This document shows, piece after piece, positions 51,885 through 60,447 of a stretch of DNA of 64,000 nucleotides. The translations under genes were made by a program, and so were the position numbers. The notes beneath the pieces were generated by a model. It was given only the letters and a program-made list of their open reading frames with translations, made no database searches and had not been told where the DNA came from. The stretch comes from Herbidospora mongoliensis. GTDB lineage: Bacteria > Actinomycetota > Actinomycetes > Streptosporangiales > Streptosporangiaceae. The stretch covers positions 124,001 through 188,000 of the forward strand of contig NZ_BBXD01000009.1 in assembly GCF_001570545.1 (NCBI RefSeq). Direction: 5' to 3'. The first letter of the stretch is position 1. Each line of letters starts with the position of its first letter.

Positions 51885-52058
51885 ATGGACAAGCTCCCCC
51901 TTGACCTGTCCGGCCTGGAGGTCGAGGCGATCGACGTCCTGTCGGCCGACTCGATCGTGATGGAGGGCCACGGCGCCATCGAGACGGGCGCCTCGTCAGC
52001 GATGGGCTACTGCTCGTCGTACATGCAGGCGAACAGCTGCTGGGCGCCGGAGGCGTAG
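51885..52058 (+). CDS. Thiopeptide-type precursor peptide (TbtA-like) with atypical core
   Basis: 57 residues; AGAAGGAG lies upstream of the ATG. The acidic leader (1-36, MDKLPLDLSGLEVEAIDVLS then ...GHGAIETGA) has the GHG-x3-GA end seen in thiomuracin-type leaders. The core is residues 37-57: Ser37, Ser38, Cys43, Ser44, Ser45, Ser51, Cys52, with the end CWAPEA. It has only two Cys and no Thr, far fewer than classical thiopeptides. The Ser51-Cys52 pair fits the second pyridine-forming Ser followed by a thiazole. It lies between the azole and dehydration genes, as a precursor should. Confidence 0.85.
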   Translation: MDKLPLDLSGLEVEAIDVLSADSIVMEGHGAIETGASSAMGYCSSYMQANSCWAPEA

Positions 52059-52076
52059 CAGGCCTCCGCCAAAACG

Positions 52077-52107
52077 CCGAGGGCGCCCACGGCACGGGCG
52101 CCCTCGG
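52077..52107. terminator. Attenuator-like hairpin after the precursor gene
   Basis: CCGAGGGCGCCC (52077-52088) pairs perfectly with GGGCGCCCTCGG (52096-52107), a 12-bp GC stem with a 7-base loop and no T-run. It stands between precursor and LanB-like gene, so it probably raises precursor mRNA relative to downstream enzymes. Confidence 0.7.
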
Positions 52108-52128
52108 TCACGGGATGAAGGAGTGTCC

Positions 52129-54330
52129 TTGACGCAAACAGGGTCGCGAACAGCGGCTCAGCCCGCCGACCGAGATTACGTCGTGGCGCCGATCTTCGCC
52201 ATCCGGGTGGCCGGGCTGCCCGCCGACGGGTTGCGGCGGTTGCGGTGCGAGCGCACGTGGCGGCTCGTCGACGAGTTGCTCGACGTCGCCCGCACGCTGG
52301 CGGACGAGGGCCGGGCGATGTCCGGCCCCCTGCACGAGGTGATCGGCACGGGTGTGTTCAAGCCGGTCCTGGTGGCGCTGCGCCGCGACCTCTTCCGGGG
52401 CCGCCGCCCGGACCGGCGGGCGACGGCGCCGCAGGTGCTCGCCGTCCTCCCCGACGAGCTGCGGGTACGGCTCCTCGCCTGGACCGTCCTCAAGGACCGC
52501 CACGACGCGCTGGCAGCCGGCCTGCCCACCGTCTACGAGGCTGAACAGCGGGAGAAGGCCGAGCTCCTGCGCGTGCTGGCCGCGGACGCGACCTTCCGCC
52601 GGGGGCTCGAACTCGGCAGCCCGATCCTGGCCGCACGCACGTCCCCGTCGCGCCAGGAGGCGGTCAAACTCGCCCGCTACCTGGCCCGCGCCACCATGAA
52701 GACCAGCCCCTACGCGACATTCGCGTGGAGCGGTTTCGGCACCTGGACCGACGAAGGACCCATGGCCGCCCCGCCCGCCGACCTGACGTGGCGGGAGGTC
52801 GTCGACCTCGACCGCGCCGTGTTGCGCCCGCTCTGGGTGACGTTGTCGCGGCACGCGGAGGCCGCGGAGACGCGGGTGAACCCGACCGCGTTCGAGGAGG
52901 ACGGCCGCATCTGGTTCCTCGGCCCGACCGCGACGGAACCGCTGCTCAGCGTGCCCGCGACCGAGCCGGTGAAAGCGGCGCTCGCGGAACCGGCCAGGGC
53001 ACTGGCGGACATCGGGCTGGTGGAGCTCGTGCCGCCGTACGGCGAACACGACGACGACCCGCTGACCAAGCTGGGCGTCGAGGAGGACGCGAAGGCGATC
53101 CGCGACCTGCTCGCCCCCAGGGAGATCCCGGAGCGGAACCTGTTCTGGCACAACGCCGTCATCCCCGGCGACGCGGGCCGGTGCGGCCGGGAGGCGTGGC
53201 GCCCGGCGCTCGACGACCTGAACCGGCTGCGGAAGGGGCTGGCCCTGTTCGACGGCGACCTCCCGGTGAAACTGGCCGCCGCCGAGTTCTTCCTGAGCCG
53301 GTACGGCCCCGGGGCCGCCGTCCCCGTCATGAGCTTCTACCGCGCCGTCCACAGTGAGCCTGGCCCGCTGCGCGACCTGGTCCGCGATCCCTTCGCGGCC
53401 GGTCCCGGCCACGCTGACCTGCGCGAACGGTTCCTGCGGACCGGCGAGCCCCCCGACGACGACCGGTTCCGCGCCCCGGGTTCGATCTGCGTCTACGCCC
53501 AGGCGCTCCCGGAGGGCCGCCTGGTCGTCAACACCGTCACCGCCGGGTACGGCAAGGGGCTGTCCCGGCTCCACCACCAGCTGAACCGGATCGGCCACGC
53601 TCCGGACGCCTCGGCCTTGCGGGCCCCGCAACGCGACACCAGGATCGCCGAGGTCACGGGCGCCCTCGGCAGCGGCCTGAACCTCCGCACCACCACGGCC
53701 GATGTGACGATCGACTACCCGTACACGACGGGTGGAGGTCTGCACCCCTCGGCGTTGACGGTGCGGCTCGACGGTTCCCGGCTGGCGTTGTGGGCCGACG
53801 GCGGGAAGGTGCGCCCGATGCACCTGGGCATGACCGCCCAGCACTGGTTGCCGCCGTGGTTGCAGTTCCTGGTCAGGGTCTTCGGCGAACCGTCGGTCGC
53901 GATGGTGCCCGGATGGGTGCTGCGCCCCGGCCCGGTGCCGCCGCGCGGCCGGATCGACCACCTGCCCCGCCTCGACCTGGGCGTGGTCACGCTGGCGCGC
54001 GAGTGCTGGCGGCTGCGCGCCGCCGACTTCCCCTCGGGCGGCCCGCCCGCGCTGGCTTCGTGGCTGCGCGACCACGGCATGCCGCGGCGTTTCTTCGCCC
54101 GGGTCCTGGACCTGCGCGACGGCCTGCTCGCGGGCCTGCTCGGCAAACACCGCAAGCCCATGTACGTCGACGTCACCGACCCTTTCCTGCTCGCCGGCCT
54201 GCGCCACGCGGCCGGGAATCCCGACGCCCTGATGGTCGTCGAGGAGACCCTGCCCGCCCCCGAGGACGCCCCCGTCTACCCCGGCGGCCCGCGCGTCACC
54301 GAGTACGTCATCCAGGTGAGCGCCCCGTGA
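52129..54330 (+). CDS. Split LanB-type glutamylation enzyme (TbtB-type)
   Basis: 733 residues. The AAGGAG at 52118-52123 sits right against an in-frame GTG (52123), so I choose the TTG at 52129. The protein is the LanB N-terminal dehydratase domain: KLARYLARATMKTSPYATFAWSGFG is its conserved segment, and ARECWRLRAADFPSG and PMYVDVTDPF occur near the end. It transfers Glu from tRNA-Glu to core Ser residues; the elimination half is encoded separately by the next gene. Ser37, 38, 44, 45 and 51 are candidate targets. Confidence 0.85.
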   Translation: MTQTGSRTAAQPADRDYVVAPIFAIRVAGLPADGLRRLRCERTWRLVDELLDVARTLADEGRAMSGPLHEVIGTGVFKPVLVALRRDLFRGRRPDRRATAPQVLAVLPDELRVRLLAWTVLKDRHDALAAGLPTVYEAEQREKAELLRVLAADATFRRGLELGSPILAARTSPSRQEAVKLARYLARATMKTSPYATFAWSGFGTWTDEGPMAAPPADLTWREVVDLDRAVLRPLWVTLSRHAEAAETRVNPTAFEEDGRIWFLGPTATEPLLSVPATEPVKAALAEPARALADIGLVELVPPYGEHDDDPLTKLGVEEDAKAIRDLLAPREIPERNLFWHNAVIPGDAGRCGREAWRPALDDLNRLRKGLALFDGDLPVKLAAAEFFLSRYGPGAAVPVMSFYRAVHSEPGPLRDLVRDPFAAGPGHADLRERFLRTGEPPDDDRFRAPGSICVYAQALPEGRLVVNTVTAGYGKGLSRLHHQLNRIGHAPDASALRAPQRDTRIAEVTGALGSGLNLRTTTADVTIDYPYTTGGGLHPSALTVRLDGSRLALWADGGKVRPMHLGMTAQHWLPPWLQFLVRVFGEPSVAMVPGWVLRPGPVPPRGRIDHLPRLDLGVVTLARECWRLRAADFPSGGPPALASWLRDHGMPRRFFARVLDLRDGLLAGLLGKHRKPMYVDVTDPFLLAGLRHAAGNPDALMVVEETLPAPEDAPVYPGGPRVTEYVIQVSAP

Positions 54331-55157
54331 CGTCCTGGGAGAGCGCCCACCTGTTCCACACCGGCGACCTCGACGACCTGATCCGCGCCGTCGTCACCCC
54401 GCTGGCCCGGTCGGCGACGGCCTGCTTCTACCTGCGCTACTGGGAGTCGGGCCCCCACGTGCGGCTGCGCCTGAAAGGGGTGCCCCGCGACGAGATCAGG
54501 GACCGGGCCGCCCGGTGGTTCGCCGACCACCCGTCACCCGCCGTCGACGCCCCGGCCTACCGGCGGCTGGCGGCCGTGCTCGCGCGAGGGGAACGCCGAG
54601 AGAGTTACGACCCGGCCCTCCACCCGGCCGGCAGCGTGGTCTTCATCCCGTACGAGCCGGAAGAGCGCGTCTACGGAGACATGCCCGCCGCCGAACGGCA
54701 TTTCGGCGTCTCCAGCTCCCTCGCACTCGACGTCCTCCACGGCGCGCCCGCGATGGAACGCAGGACCGCCGTCGGCCTGGCCGTGCTCACGCTGACGATG
54801 GCCGCCTGCCAGCCCGACCTCGCCGAAGCGGCCCGCCGCCTGCCCCCGCCCGACCCCGGCGACCTCCCGGCCGCGCTGGTCAGCCAGACCGAACGCCTCT
54901 GGCGCCTGAAGGACGGCCCCGGCCTGCTCGGCGCCTGGGCCGCCTCGATCAACGACCTGGCCGCGAGCCTCCCGGCGACGACCGGCGACGCGGGCTCCGC
55001 CCACGCCCACCTGGCCGTCATCGGCGACGACGCACAACGGGCCCGCGTGCTGCTGCGCTGCGCCCACCTGTTCCACAACCGGATCGGCCTGCGCCCCGGC
55101 CCGGAATCACACGTCTCGACTCTCGCGGCCCGCGCGCTGGCCGCGTTGCGAAGGTGA
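54327..55157 (+). CDS. Glutamate elimination enzyme (SpaB_C, TbtC-type)
   Basis: 276 residues from a GTG overlapping the previous stop. It shows the thiopeptide-type bacteriocin biosynthesis (SpaB_C) pattern: HLFHTGDLDDLIRAVVTPLA, FYLRYWESGPHVRLRLKG and the end LRCAHLFHNRIGLRPG. It removes Glu from glutamylated Ser to leave dehydroalanine, working with the LanB-like protein. GTGA overlap also with the following gene. Confidence 0.85.
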   Translation: MTSWESAHLFHTGDLDDLIRAVVTPLARSATACFYLRYWESGPHVRLRLKGVPRDEIRDRAARWFADHPSPAVDAPAYRRLAAVLARGERRESYDPALHPAGSVVFIPYEPEERVYGDMPAAERHFGVSSSLALDVLHGAPAMERRTAVGLAVLTLTMAACQPDLAEAARRLPPPDPGDLPAALVSQTERLWRLKDGPGLLGAWAASINDLAASLPATTGDAGSAHAHLAVIGDDAQRARVLLRCAHLFHNRIGLRPGPESHVSTLAARALAALRR

Positions 55158-56203
55158 CCGCCATGTGGCACAGCGTCCATGTCTTCTACCACGAGCCGGA
55201 CAAGGACCCCCTGCTCCTCGACGCCGTCCGGCCCCTGCTGGCCGACATCCGCGACTACGCCGAGGCGGCGTACGTGGTGCGCCACTGGCGGCAGGGCCCC
55301 CACCTGCGCATCAACGTGAAGACCGACCGGCGGATGTGGGAGGAGGTGGTGCGCCCCCGCATCGGCACGGTCGTCGGCGGATGGTTGCGCGACCACCCGT
55401 CGACCTACGTGGTGGACCAGGCCGAGAGCCTGGCGCGGCACCGCCTCATGGCCGCGCGCGAGCAGGAACACGGCCCGCTCACCCCGTGGCCCGCCGACAA
55501 CTCGATCGTCGAGTTCCCGTTCGACGACCGCCGCCACGTCCTGGGCGGCGACGAGGCCGTCGACCTGCTCACCGCGTTCTACAGCGACAGCACCCCGCTG
55601 CTGTTCACGATGCTCGACCACTGCCGCGACCGCCGCGACACCAAGTCGGACCTGGCCATGGCCCTGCTCCTGACGGTCGCGCACACCTCCCATCCGATCG
55701 AGCGCAGCTACCTGTCGTTCCGGGTGCACGCCGAGGGCTACCTCATGTGGTCAAGGGACCCCGAGGCCGCCCGGCGCTCCTTCGACGAGGTGTACGGCTC
55801 CCGCCGCGCCCTGCTCACCCAACGGGTCAGGCAGGTCGTGGAGACCATCGACGCGGACGGGGACAGCCCGTTCGTCCGGGAGTGGGCGGCGCTCGTGGAG
55901 ACCTACCGCGCGAGGGCCGACCGCGTGGTGCACCTGCTGCCGACCATGGACGACTCCCCGGCCGAGACGAGGGGCGAACTGCACACCCTGATGTTCGGCA
56001 CCCCGGACTACCGCCGCGCCATGTTCGCCCGCCCCGACTTCCTGCGCTACCGGGTGGTGCTCAACTACACCTACCTGCACCTGACGAGGCTCGGCCTGAC
56101 CCCGCTCGATCGCTTCCGCACCTGCCACCTGCTCGCGAACACGGTCGAGGAGGTCTACGGTGTCTCCGGCCTGGAGTCGATGCGCCGTTACGCCCGCGGC
56201 TAG
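55154..56203 (+). CDS. [4+2] pyridine synthase (TbtD-type)
   Basis: 349 residues, the second SpaB_C-related protein of the cluster. WHSVHVFYHEPDKDPLLLDA, VRHWRQGPHLRINVK and the end FLRYRVVLNYTYLHLTRLGL identify the thiopeptide domain; its greater length and position last in the operon match the class of formal [4+2] cycloaddition enzymes that join two dehydroalanines, eject the leader and form the pyridine macrocycle. With it, the cluster has every step for a minimal thiopeptide; no exporter, protease or tailoring enzyme follows. Confidence 0.83.
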   Translation: MTAMWHSVHVFYHEPDKDPLLLDAVRPLLADIRDYAEAAYVVRHWRQGPHLRINVKTDRRMWEEVVRPRIGTVVGGWLRDHPSTYVVDQAESLARHRLMAAREQEHGPLTPWPADNSIVEFPFDDRRHVLGGDEAVDLLTAFYSDSTPLLFTMLDHCRDRRDTKSDLAMALLLTVAHTSHPIERSYLSFRVHAEGYLMWSRDPEAARRSFDEVYGSRRALLTQRVRQVVETIDADGDSPFVREWAALVETYRARADRVVHLLPTMDDSPAETRGELHTLMFGTPDYRRAMFARPDFLRYRVVLNYTYLHLTRLGLTPLDRFRTCHLLANTVEEVYGVSGLESMRRYARG

Positions 56204-56237
56204 CGGGACGGCTTGAGGGGGCCGAGGCCCGGCCTTC

Positions 56238-56897
56238 CTACCAGCGGTCCCAGTGGAGGACCCGCTCCCGGGGGATGCGCCGGGCCGGCTTGAAGTCGGT
56301 CCCGATGGTGTACGCCAGCGGGATGAACGCCGCCAGCATCACCTCGTCGTACGGCACCCCCAGCACCTGCGCCAGTTCCGCTTCGAGCGGCCCCTGAGCG
56401 GTGGTCCACGTCGTGCCCAGGCCGCGCGCCCGGGCGGCGAGCATGAAGCTCCATACCGCGGGGAGGATCGACCCCCACGCCCCGGCCTGCACCGAGACGG
56501 GGGCGTGGTCGGTGCGGCCCTCGACGGCGGGGATGACGAAGGCCGGGACCCGGTGGATGTTGTCGATCAGGTGCCGGAGGCCGTCGAAGACACCCGCCGT
56601 CGATTCGGGGTGGTAGTTCATCCGCCAGTGATCCTGGTCGGTCAGTGGCTGGCCGGTCGACAGCGGGAGGGCCCGCAGGAAGAGATCGGCCACCGCCCGG
56701 CGTCGCTCGGGCTCGGTCACGACCAGGAAGTGCCAACGCTGGCGATTCCGGCCGGTCGGGGCCTGGACGGCCAGGTCGACGCACTCCTCGATGAGGGTGC
56801 GGGGAACCGGGCGGGTGAAGTCGAGGCGTTTGCGTACCGCGCGCGTGGTGGACAGCAGCTCGTCCGGGGTGAGATCCAGGGTCACGGTGCGCTCCAT
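56238..56897 (-). CDS. Nitroreductase-family FMN oxidoreductase
   Basis: 219 residues. TTRAVRKRLDFTRPVPRTLIEECV, QAPTGRNRQRWHFLVV and the GAWGSILPAVWSFMLAARARGLG segment are the FMN-binding landmarks of the nitroreductase fold. It diverges from a MarR gene with palindromic operators between them, so it is probably repressed by that regulator. It is convergent with the RiPP operon (34 bp between stops) and likely not part of it. Confidence 0.88.
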   Translation of the reverse strand: MERTVTLDLTPDELLSTTRAVRKRLDFTRPVPRTLIEECVDLAVQAPTGRNRQRWHFLVVTEPERRRAVADLFLRALPLSTGQPLTDQDHWRMNYHPESTAGVFDGLRHLIDNIHRVPAFVIPAVEGRTDHAPVSVQAGAWGSILPAVWSFMLAARARGLGTTWTTAQGPLEAELAQVLGVPYDEVMLAAFIPLAYTIGTDFKPARRIPRERVLHWDRW

Positions 56898-56960
56898 CTG
56901 GCAGAAAACAATCTGGAAACAGACGATTGACCGTATGACCGAAAATCATCTGCTGTCAAA

Positions 56961-56978
56961 CAATCTTTACCAAGATTG
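56961..56978. promoter_or_regulatory. MarR operator (perfect palindrome)
   Basis: CAATCTT-TACC-AAGATTG is a perfect 7+7 inverted repeat. A related but weaker dyad CAATC-N11-GATTG lies at 56909-56929. Both are in the divergent region between nitroreductase and MarR; their place argues that MarR translation starts at 56998, not at the in-frame ATG 56935. Confidence 0.7.
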
Positions 56979-56997
56979 GCTGATAGCATCAGGCACC

Positions 56998-57450
56998 ATG
57001 ACGACGGCCAAATACTTCGCGGACCTGGCGGCCGAACGGCCGGACATCGCGCTGTGCCGCGCCTCGGCCTCCGTCTCCCGCGCCGCCGACGCCCACGCGG
57101 GGGTCACCGGCCTCGGAGTGGGCCAGCACCTCGTGCTCAAGATGCTCGCCGCCGTCGGCCCCTGCTCCCAGCAGGCGCTCAGCGAAGAACTCCGCATCGA
57201 CCGAAGCGTCATGGTCGGCGTCTGCGACGACCTTGAGAACCACGATCTGGTACGCCGCGAACGCAACCCCCGCGACCGCCGCTCCTACGCCGTCACGATC
57301 ACCGACACCGGCCGACAGCGGCTCGCGGAGGCCGAGCAGACCATTCCCGGCTTCCTCGACCAGGTCTTCCACGTGCTCAGCGCCCAGGAGCGCGACCAGC
57401 TCACCACCCTCCTGGGCAAGGTCCTCACCAATCGGCGCATTGCCGGGTAG
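56998..57450 (+). CDS. MarR-family transcriptional regulator
   Basis: 150 residues from ATG 56998. The winged helix reads SQQALSEELRIDRSVMVGVCDDLE and the wing RRERNPRDRRSYAVTITDTG carries the DR-RS pattern typical of MarR. The N- and C-terminal helices form the dimer. It probably represses itself and the divergent nitroreductase, released by an aromatic or oxidising ligand. Choosing the start at 56998 leaves both dyads in the untranslated region. Confidence 0.87.
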   Translation: MTTAKYFADLAAERPDIALCRASASVSRAADAHAGVTGLGVGQHLVLKMLAAVGPCSQQALSEELRIDRSVMVGVCDDLENHDLVRRERNPRDRRSYAVTITDTGRQRLAEAEQTIPGFLDQVFHVLSAQERDQLTTLLGKVLTNRRIAG

Positions 57451-57518
57451 ACGACGTTCCGCGCAAGGATCGAGCCTGAACCGCCACCGGCCTGCGGATC
57501 TGAGCGCCTGGGCTCGGC

Positions 57519-60278
57519 CTAGCGGGAGGTGGACGTCCTGACCGTGAGGTTGCCGGTGGCGGTCGGGACGTTGGCGGTGTAGGTGGCGTTGGCCGTGGTG
57601 ATGGTGACGGTGAAGGCGTCCCGGGAGAGCGGGCCGTTGTCCGTCACGGTGGCCCGGAGTTTGGCGGGGGCGCCGTTGAAGGTGCCGGTGGTTTCGAGGA
57701 CCGCCTTGTCGCCGGAGGCGATCATCCAACTGGTCTTACCGGCGATGAAGACCTTGGTGCCGTAGGTGACGGTGGTCGAGCCGAGCGGGCGGGTGCCCAG
57801 GTAGAAGAGGGTCGAGGCCAGGAGGACGGTGGTGCCCGACTGGGTAGCGCCCCTGGCGGCGGATTCCTGGGATCTGCCCAGGGCGGAGCCGGTGAGGGTG
57901 GCGCCGGGGTCGTACAGGGCCAGACTCGACTCGACCGTGGGAGCCGAGAAGAAGCCGCCGTCCATGGTGACTTTCACCGACCAGAGGTCGGCGGGCGCGT
58001 CGAGCCGGATGGTGGCGTTGCCCGCCGCGTCGAAGGCCGTCGTACGGACCAGGGAGGTGCCGCCGAGCGTCGGGGTCAGGGTGACGGTGACGCCGGCCTT
58101 GGTGAGGTCGCCGGGGTGGCCGTCGTTCTCCTGGACCGCCCTGAGCGTCAGGGTCGCGCCGGACGCGGCCTGCGTGCCGGCGCTCGTGACCGTCACCGTC
58201 GCCTTCTCCGGGTTCACGGTGAACGGCACGACGGTGGAGCCGCCGCGGTAGAGCGCGTCTTCGGGGGTCTCGACCTTGATCGCGTATCCACCGGGCGAGC
58301 CCCCCGCCCAGGTGGCGCGGGCGACCCCGGCCGCGTCCGTCGTCGCCTCGAAGGTGTCGACGCCGACGCTGAAGATCACTCGCTTGCCGGCCACGGGCTG
58401 GGCGGTGATGACGTCCCGAATCGTGGCGACGAGCTGCGCCGGGTCGGAGTAGTCGCTCGACCGGTCGCCGCTGTAGGAGAGGAGCAGCGGACGTTTCACG
58501 ATGTCCGCGAGAAACTGGTAGTCGGTCCGGACGTCCGGGTTGGTGGTGCTCCGGCCCGAGGCCCGCAGCGTGGTGCGGTCGTACAGGATGCCTGTCGGGA
58601 CGGTGACGTTGATCACGGCGGTGGACGACACACCCGGGCCGAGGGTCATCGTGTGCGTGGTGGCCGACCAGCCCTGCTGCCCGTACACGGTGAACTCGAA
58701 GGTGTCGGTGGTCTCACCGGTGTTCCGCACCGGATAGGTGAACTCGAAAGTGCTGCCCAGCGCGACCGTCGGGTGCGGCGCGTTGCCGTCGCTGCGGGCC
58801 GGGTCGATGAGGATGCCGGGGCCGCGCACGTCCAGGTAGGCCAGGAAACGCTTCTCGTTGGAGGTGTCGGCGTAGGACGGGCGGCCGATCGCCCTGATGG
58901 CGACCTTGGCGGGGCTTCCGTCGGCCCAGGCGGCGTTCATCGTCCGCACCATGGTCCGGGTGTCGGTGGGGTTCCAGGCGTCGGTGTCGCTCCCGCCGTG
59001 ACAGCTGCCGTCGTCCTCCTTGGGGTCCTCGTCGGTCCGCCCGTCGCGGTCGTCGTCCACGCCGTTGGCGGGGTCCTCCCCCATTTGGCCGTCCTGGTCG
59101 TCGTCGACCTCTTTGAGGTCCTCGTCGATCCGCCCGTCGCCGTCGTCGTCCACGCCGTTGGCGGACTCCTCGCCCGCTCGGCCGTCCAGGTCCTCGTCGA
59201 GGCAGCCGGGGATGCGCGCACCGTCCGGCCGGATCAACTCGACTCCGCGCTTGGACTCGACCCCGCCCCGGACGTTCCGCTCGTCGATGCGCCAGACCAC
59301 CAGGCCGCTGTCGGAGGCGTCCTGGTCGTAGGTGCCGGGCGCGGGGTCCCTCGCCTCGACCAGGAAGTAGTCGTCGGTGCCCTTCTCCGGGTCGTACAGC
59401 AGGTACGCCTGACCGATGGAGGAGGCGGACAGGTCGACGTACCCGTCCTTGACGGCCACGATCGGCTTCTGGCCGCCCAGGTGCATCCGGTGCCATACGT
59501 TGGCTTCGAACCACACTTCGCGCTGGACGCAGGTGGGCCCGGCGACGTCCAGGCTGCCGACGCCGAAACCGTAGTGGTCGTCGAGGTCGTAGACCTGGTG
59601 GGCGAGCTCGTGCACCAGGGTCATCCGGTTGGTCGCGGTTCCCGCGTCCGCTGTGAGGAACGCGACCCGCTTGCCGTCCAGCTCGCGGCCTTGGGCCACC
59701 CCCCTCGTCTGGCCGCAGTAGTCCGTGCCGGGGCGGGAGGTGAAGATCGTGAAGACGGCCAGCTCGGAGTCCCCGATCGAGCCGTTGCGGTCGGTGTCGT
59801 ACCGGGCGAAGTCGACGAACGGATCGGCGAGGTCCATCATCCTGCGACGGCGCTCGGCCGCGTCCTGCGCGATGGCGGGCCCGGAGGCGCCCAGATCGAC
59901 CACCACGACCCCGTTGTTCTGCTCCCCGAAGGTCTCCACCACCGGAATGATCGTGGCCAGGCCGTTGTCGAAGAAGTAGTTCGTCACCGTCCCGAACGTG
60001 GTGTGGGAGAAGAACCTGTCCTCGATGCCCTGCTCGGTGGTGTTCGCCTGGTCGTTGAACGTCGCGTAGACGATCAGCAGCGGGATCGGAAGATTGCTTC
60101 GATCCTTGAACAGGGGCGCGTGGGGCCGGTCCGGATGGGAGAAGTCCGGCAGCGGATGCGGATAGGCGACCTCCGCGTGAGCGGGCGGAGCGACCAGCAG
60201 CCCGCCCGCCAGGAGAGCCACGACGGCCCCGGCCAACACCCGTAACCACCTGTCACCGTGAGCGGACCAAGCGAACAT
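57519..60278 (-). CDS. Secreted M6-family metalloprotease with Asp-rich insert
   Basis: 919 residues; GGAGG is upstream. The signal peptide ends near PPAHA. The M6 (immune inhibitor A-like) catalytic domain has the zinc motif LVHELAHQVYDLDDHYG. After it comes an Asp-rich stretch of about 60 residues with four DxDxDG-type calcium loops (DEDLDGRAGEE, DDDGDGRIDED, DDDQDGQMGED, DDDRDGRTDED). Several beta-sandwich/Ig-like domains follow to the C-terminus. It is an extracellular protease, probably stabilised by calcium, acting on proteins outside the cell. It stands as a single gene. Confidence 0.87.
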   Translation of the reverse strand: MFAWSAHGDRWLRVLAGAVVALLAGGLLVAPPAHAEVAYPHPLPDFSHPDRPHAPLFKDRSNLPIPLLIVYATFNDQANTTEQGIEDRFFSHTTFGTVTNYFFDNGLATIIPVVETFGEQNNGVVVVDLGASGPAIAQDAAERRRRMMDLADPFVDFARYDTDRNGSIGDSELAVFTIFTSRPGTDYCGQTRGVAQGRELDGKRVAFLTADAGTATNRMTLVHELAHQVYDLDDHYGFGVGSLDVAGPTCVQREVWFEANVWHRMHLGGQKPIVAVKDGYVDLSASSIGQAYLLYDPEKGTDDYFLVEARDPAPGTYDQDASDSGLVVWRIDERNVRGGVESKRGVELIRPDGARIPGCLDEDLDGRAGEESANGVDDDGDGRIDEDLKEVDDDQDGQMGEDPANGVDDDRDGRTDEDPKEDDGSCHGGSDTDAWNPTDTRTMVRTMNAAWADGSPAKVAIRAIGRPSYADTSNEKRFLAYLDVRGPGILIDPARSDGNAPHPTVALGSTFEFTYPVRNTGETTDTFEFTVYGQQGWSATTHTMTLGPGVSSTAVINVTVPTGILYDRTTLRASGRSTTNPDVRTDYQFLADIVKRPLLLSYSGDRSSDYSDPAQLVATIRDVITAQPVAGKRVIFSVGVDTFEATTDAAGVARATWAGGSPGGYAIKVETPEDALYRGGSTVVPFTVNPEKATVTVTSAGTQAASGATLTLRAVQENDGHPGDLTKAGVTVTLTPTLGGTSLVRTTAFDAAGNATIRLDAPADLWSVKVTMDGGFFSAPTVESSLALYDPGATLTGSALGRSQESAARGATQSGTTVLLASTLFYLGTRPLGSTTVTYGTKVFIAGKTSWMIASGDKAVLETTGTFNGAPAKLRATVTDNGPLSRDAFTVTITTANATYTANVPTATGNLTVRTSTSR

Positions 60279-60447
60279 CCAGCGCCTCCAGCCTCGACTC
60301 CGCGCGGATCACCCGCGGCCGTCATCGTGGTCGTGGGGATCCGGGTTCGCATGAGTAGCCCCCTACTCAACGAAGCAAGCGCGCTAGCTCAGGGCGCCTT
60401 GGGGGGCATCTCGATGATCTTGTGATGAAGGAGTCCGTGTCTTGGGA

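Noticed and set aside
52108-54207. 699-codon minus-strand frame opposite the LanB-like gene
   Set aside because: No recognisable motif, while the plus strand has clear LanB signatures and coupled neighbours.
56238-57450. Nitroreductase and MarR as part of the RiPP cluster
   Set aside because: The nitroreductase is convergent with the RiPP operon and forms its own divergent unit with MarR; all azole oxidation is already covered by the cluster's dehydrogenase.
58980-59200. CRISPR-like or simple DNA repeat
   Set aside because: The repetition is at the protein level (DxDxDG loops); DNA units are irregular. No CRISPR array was seen anywhere in the window.
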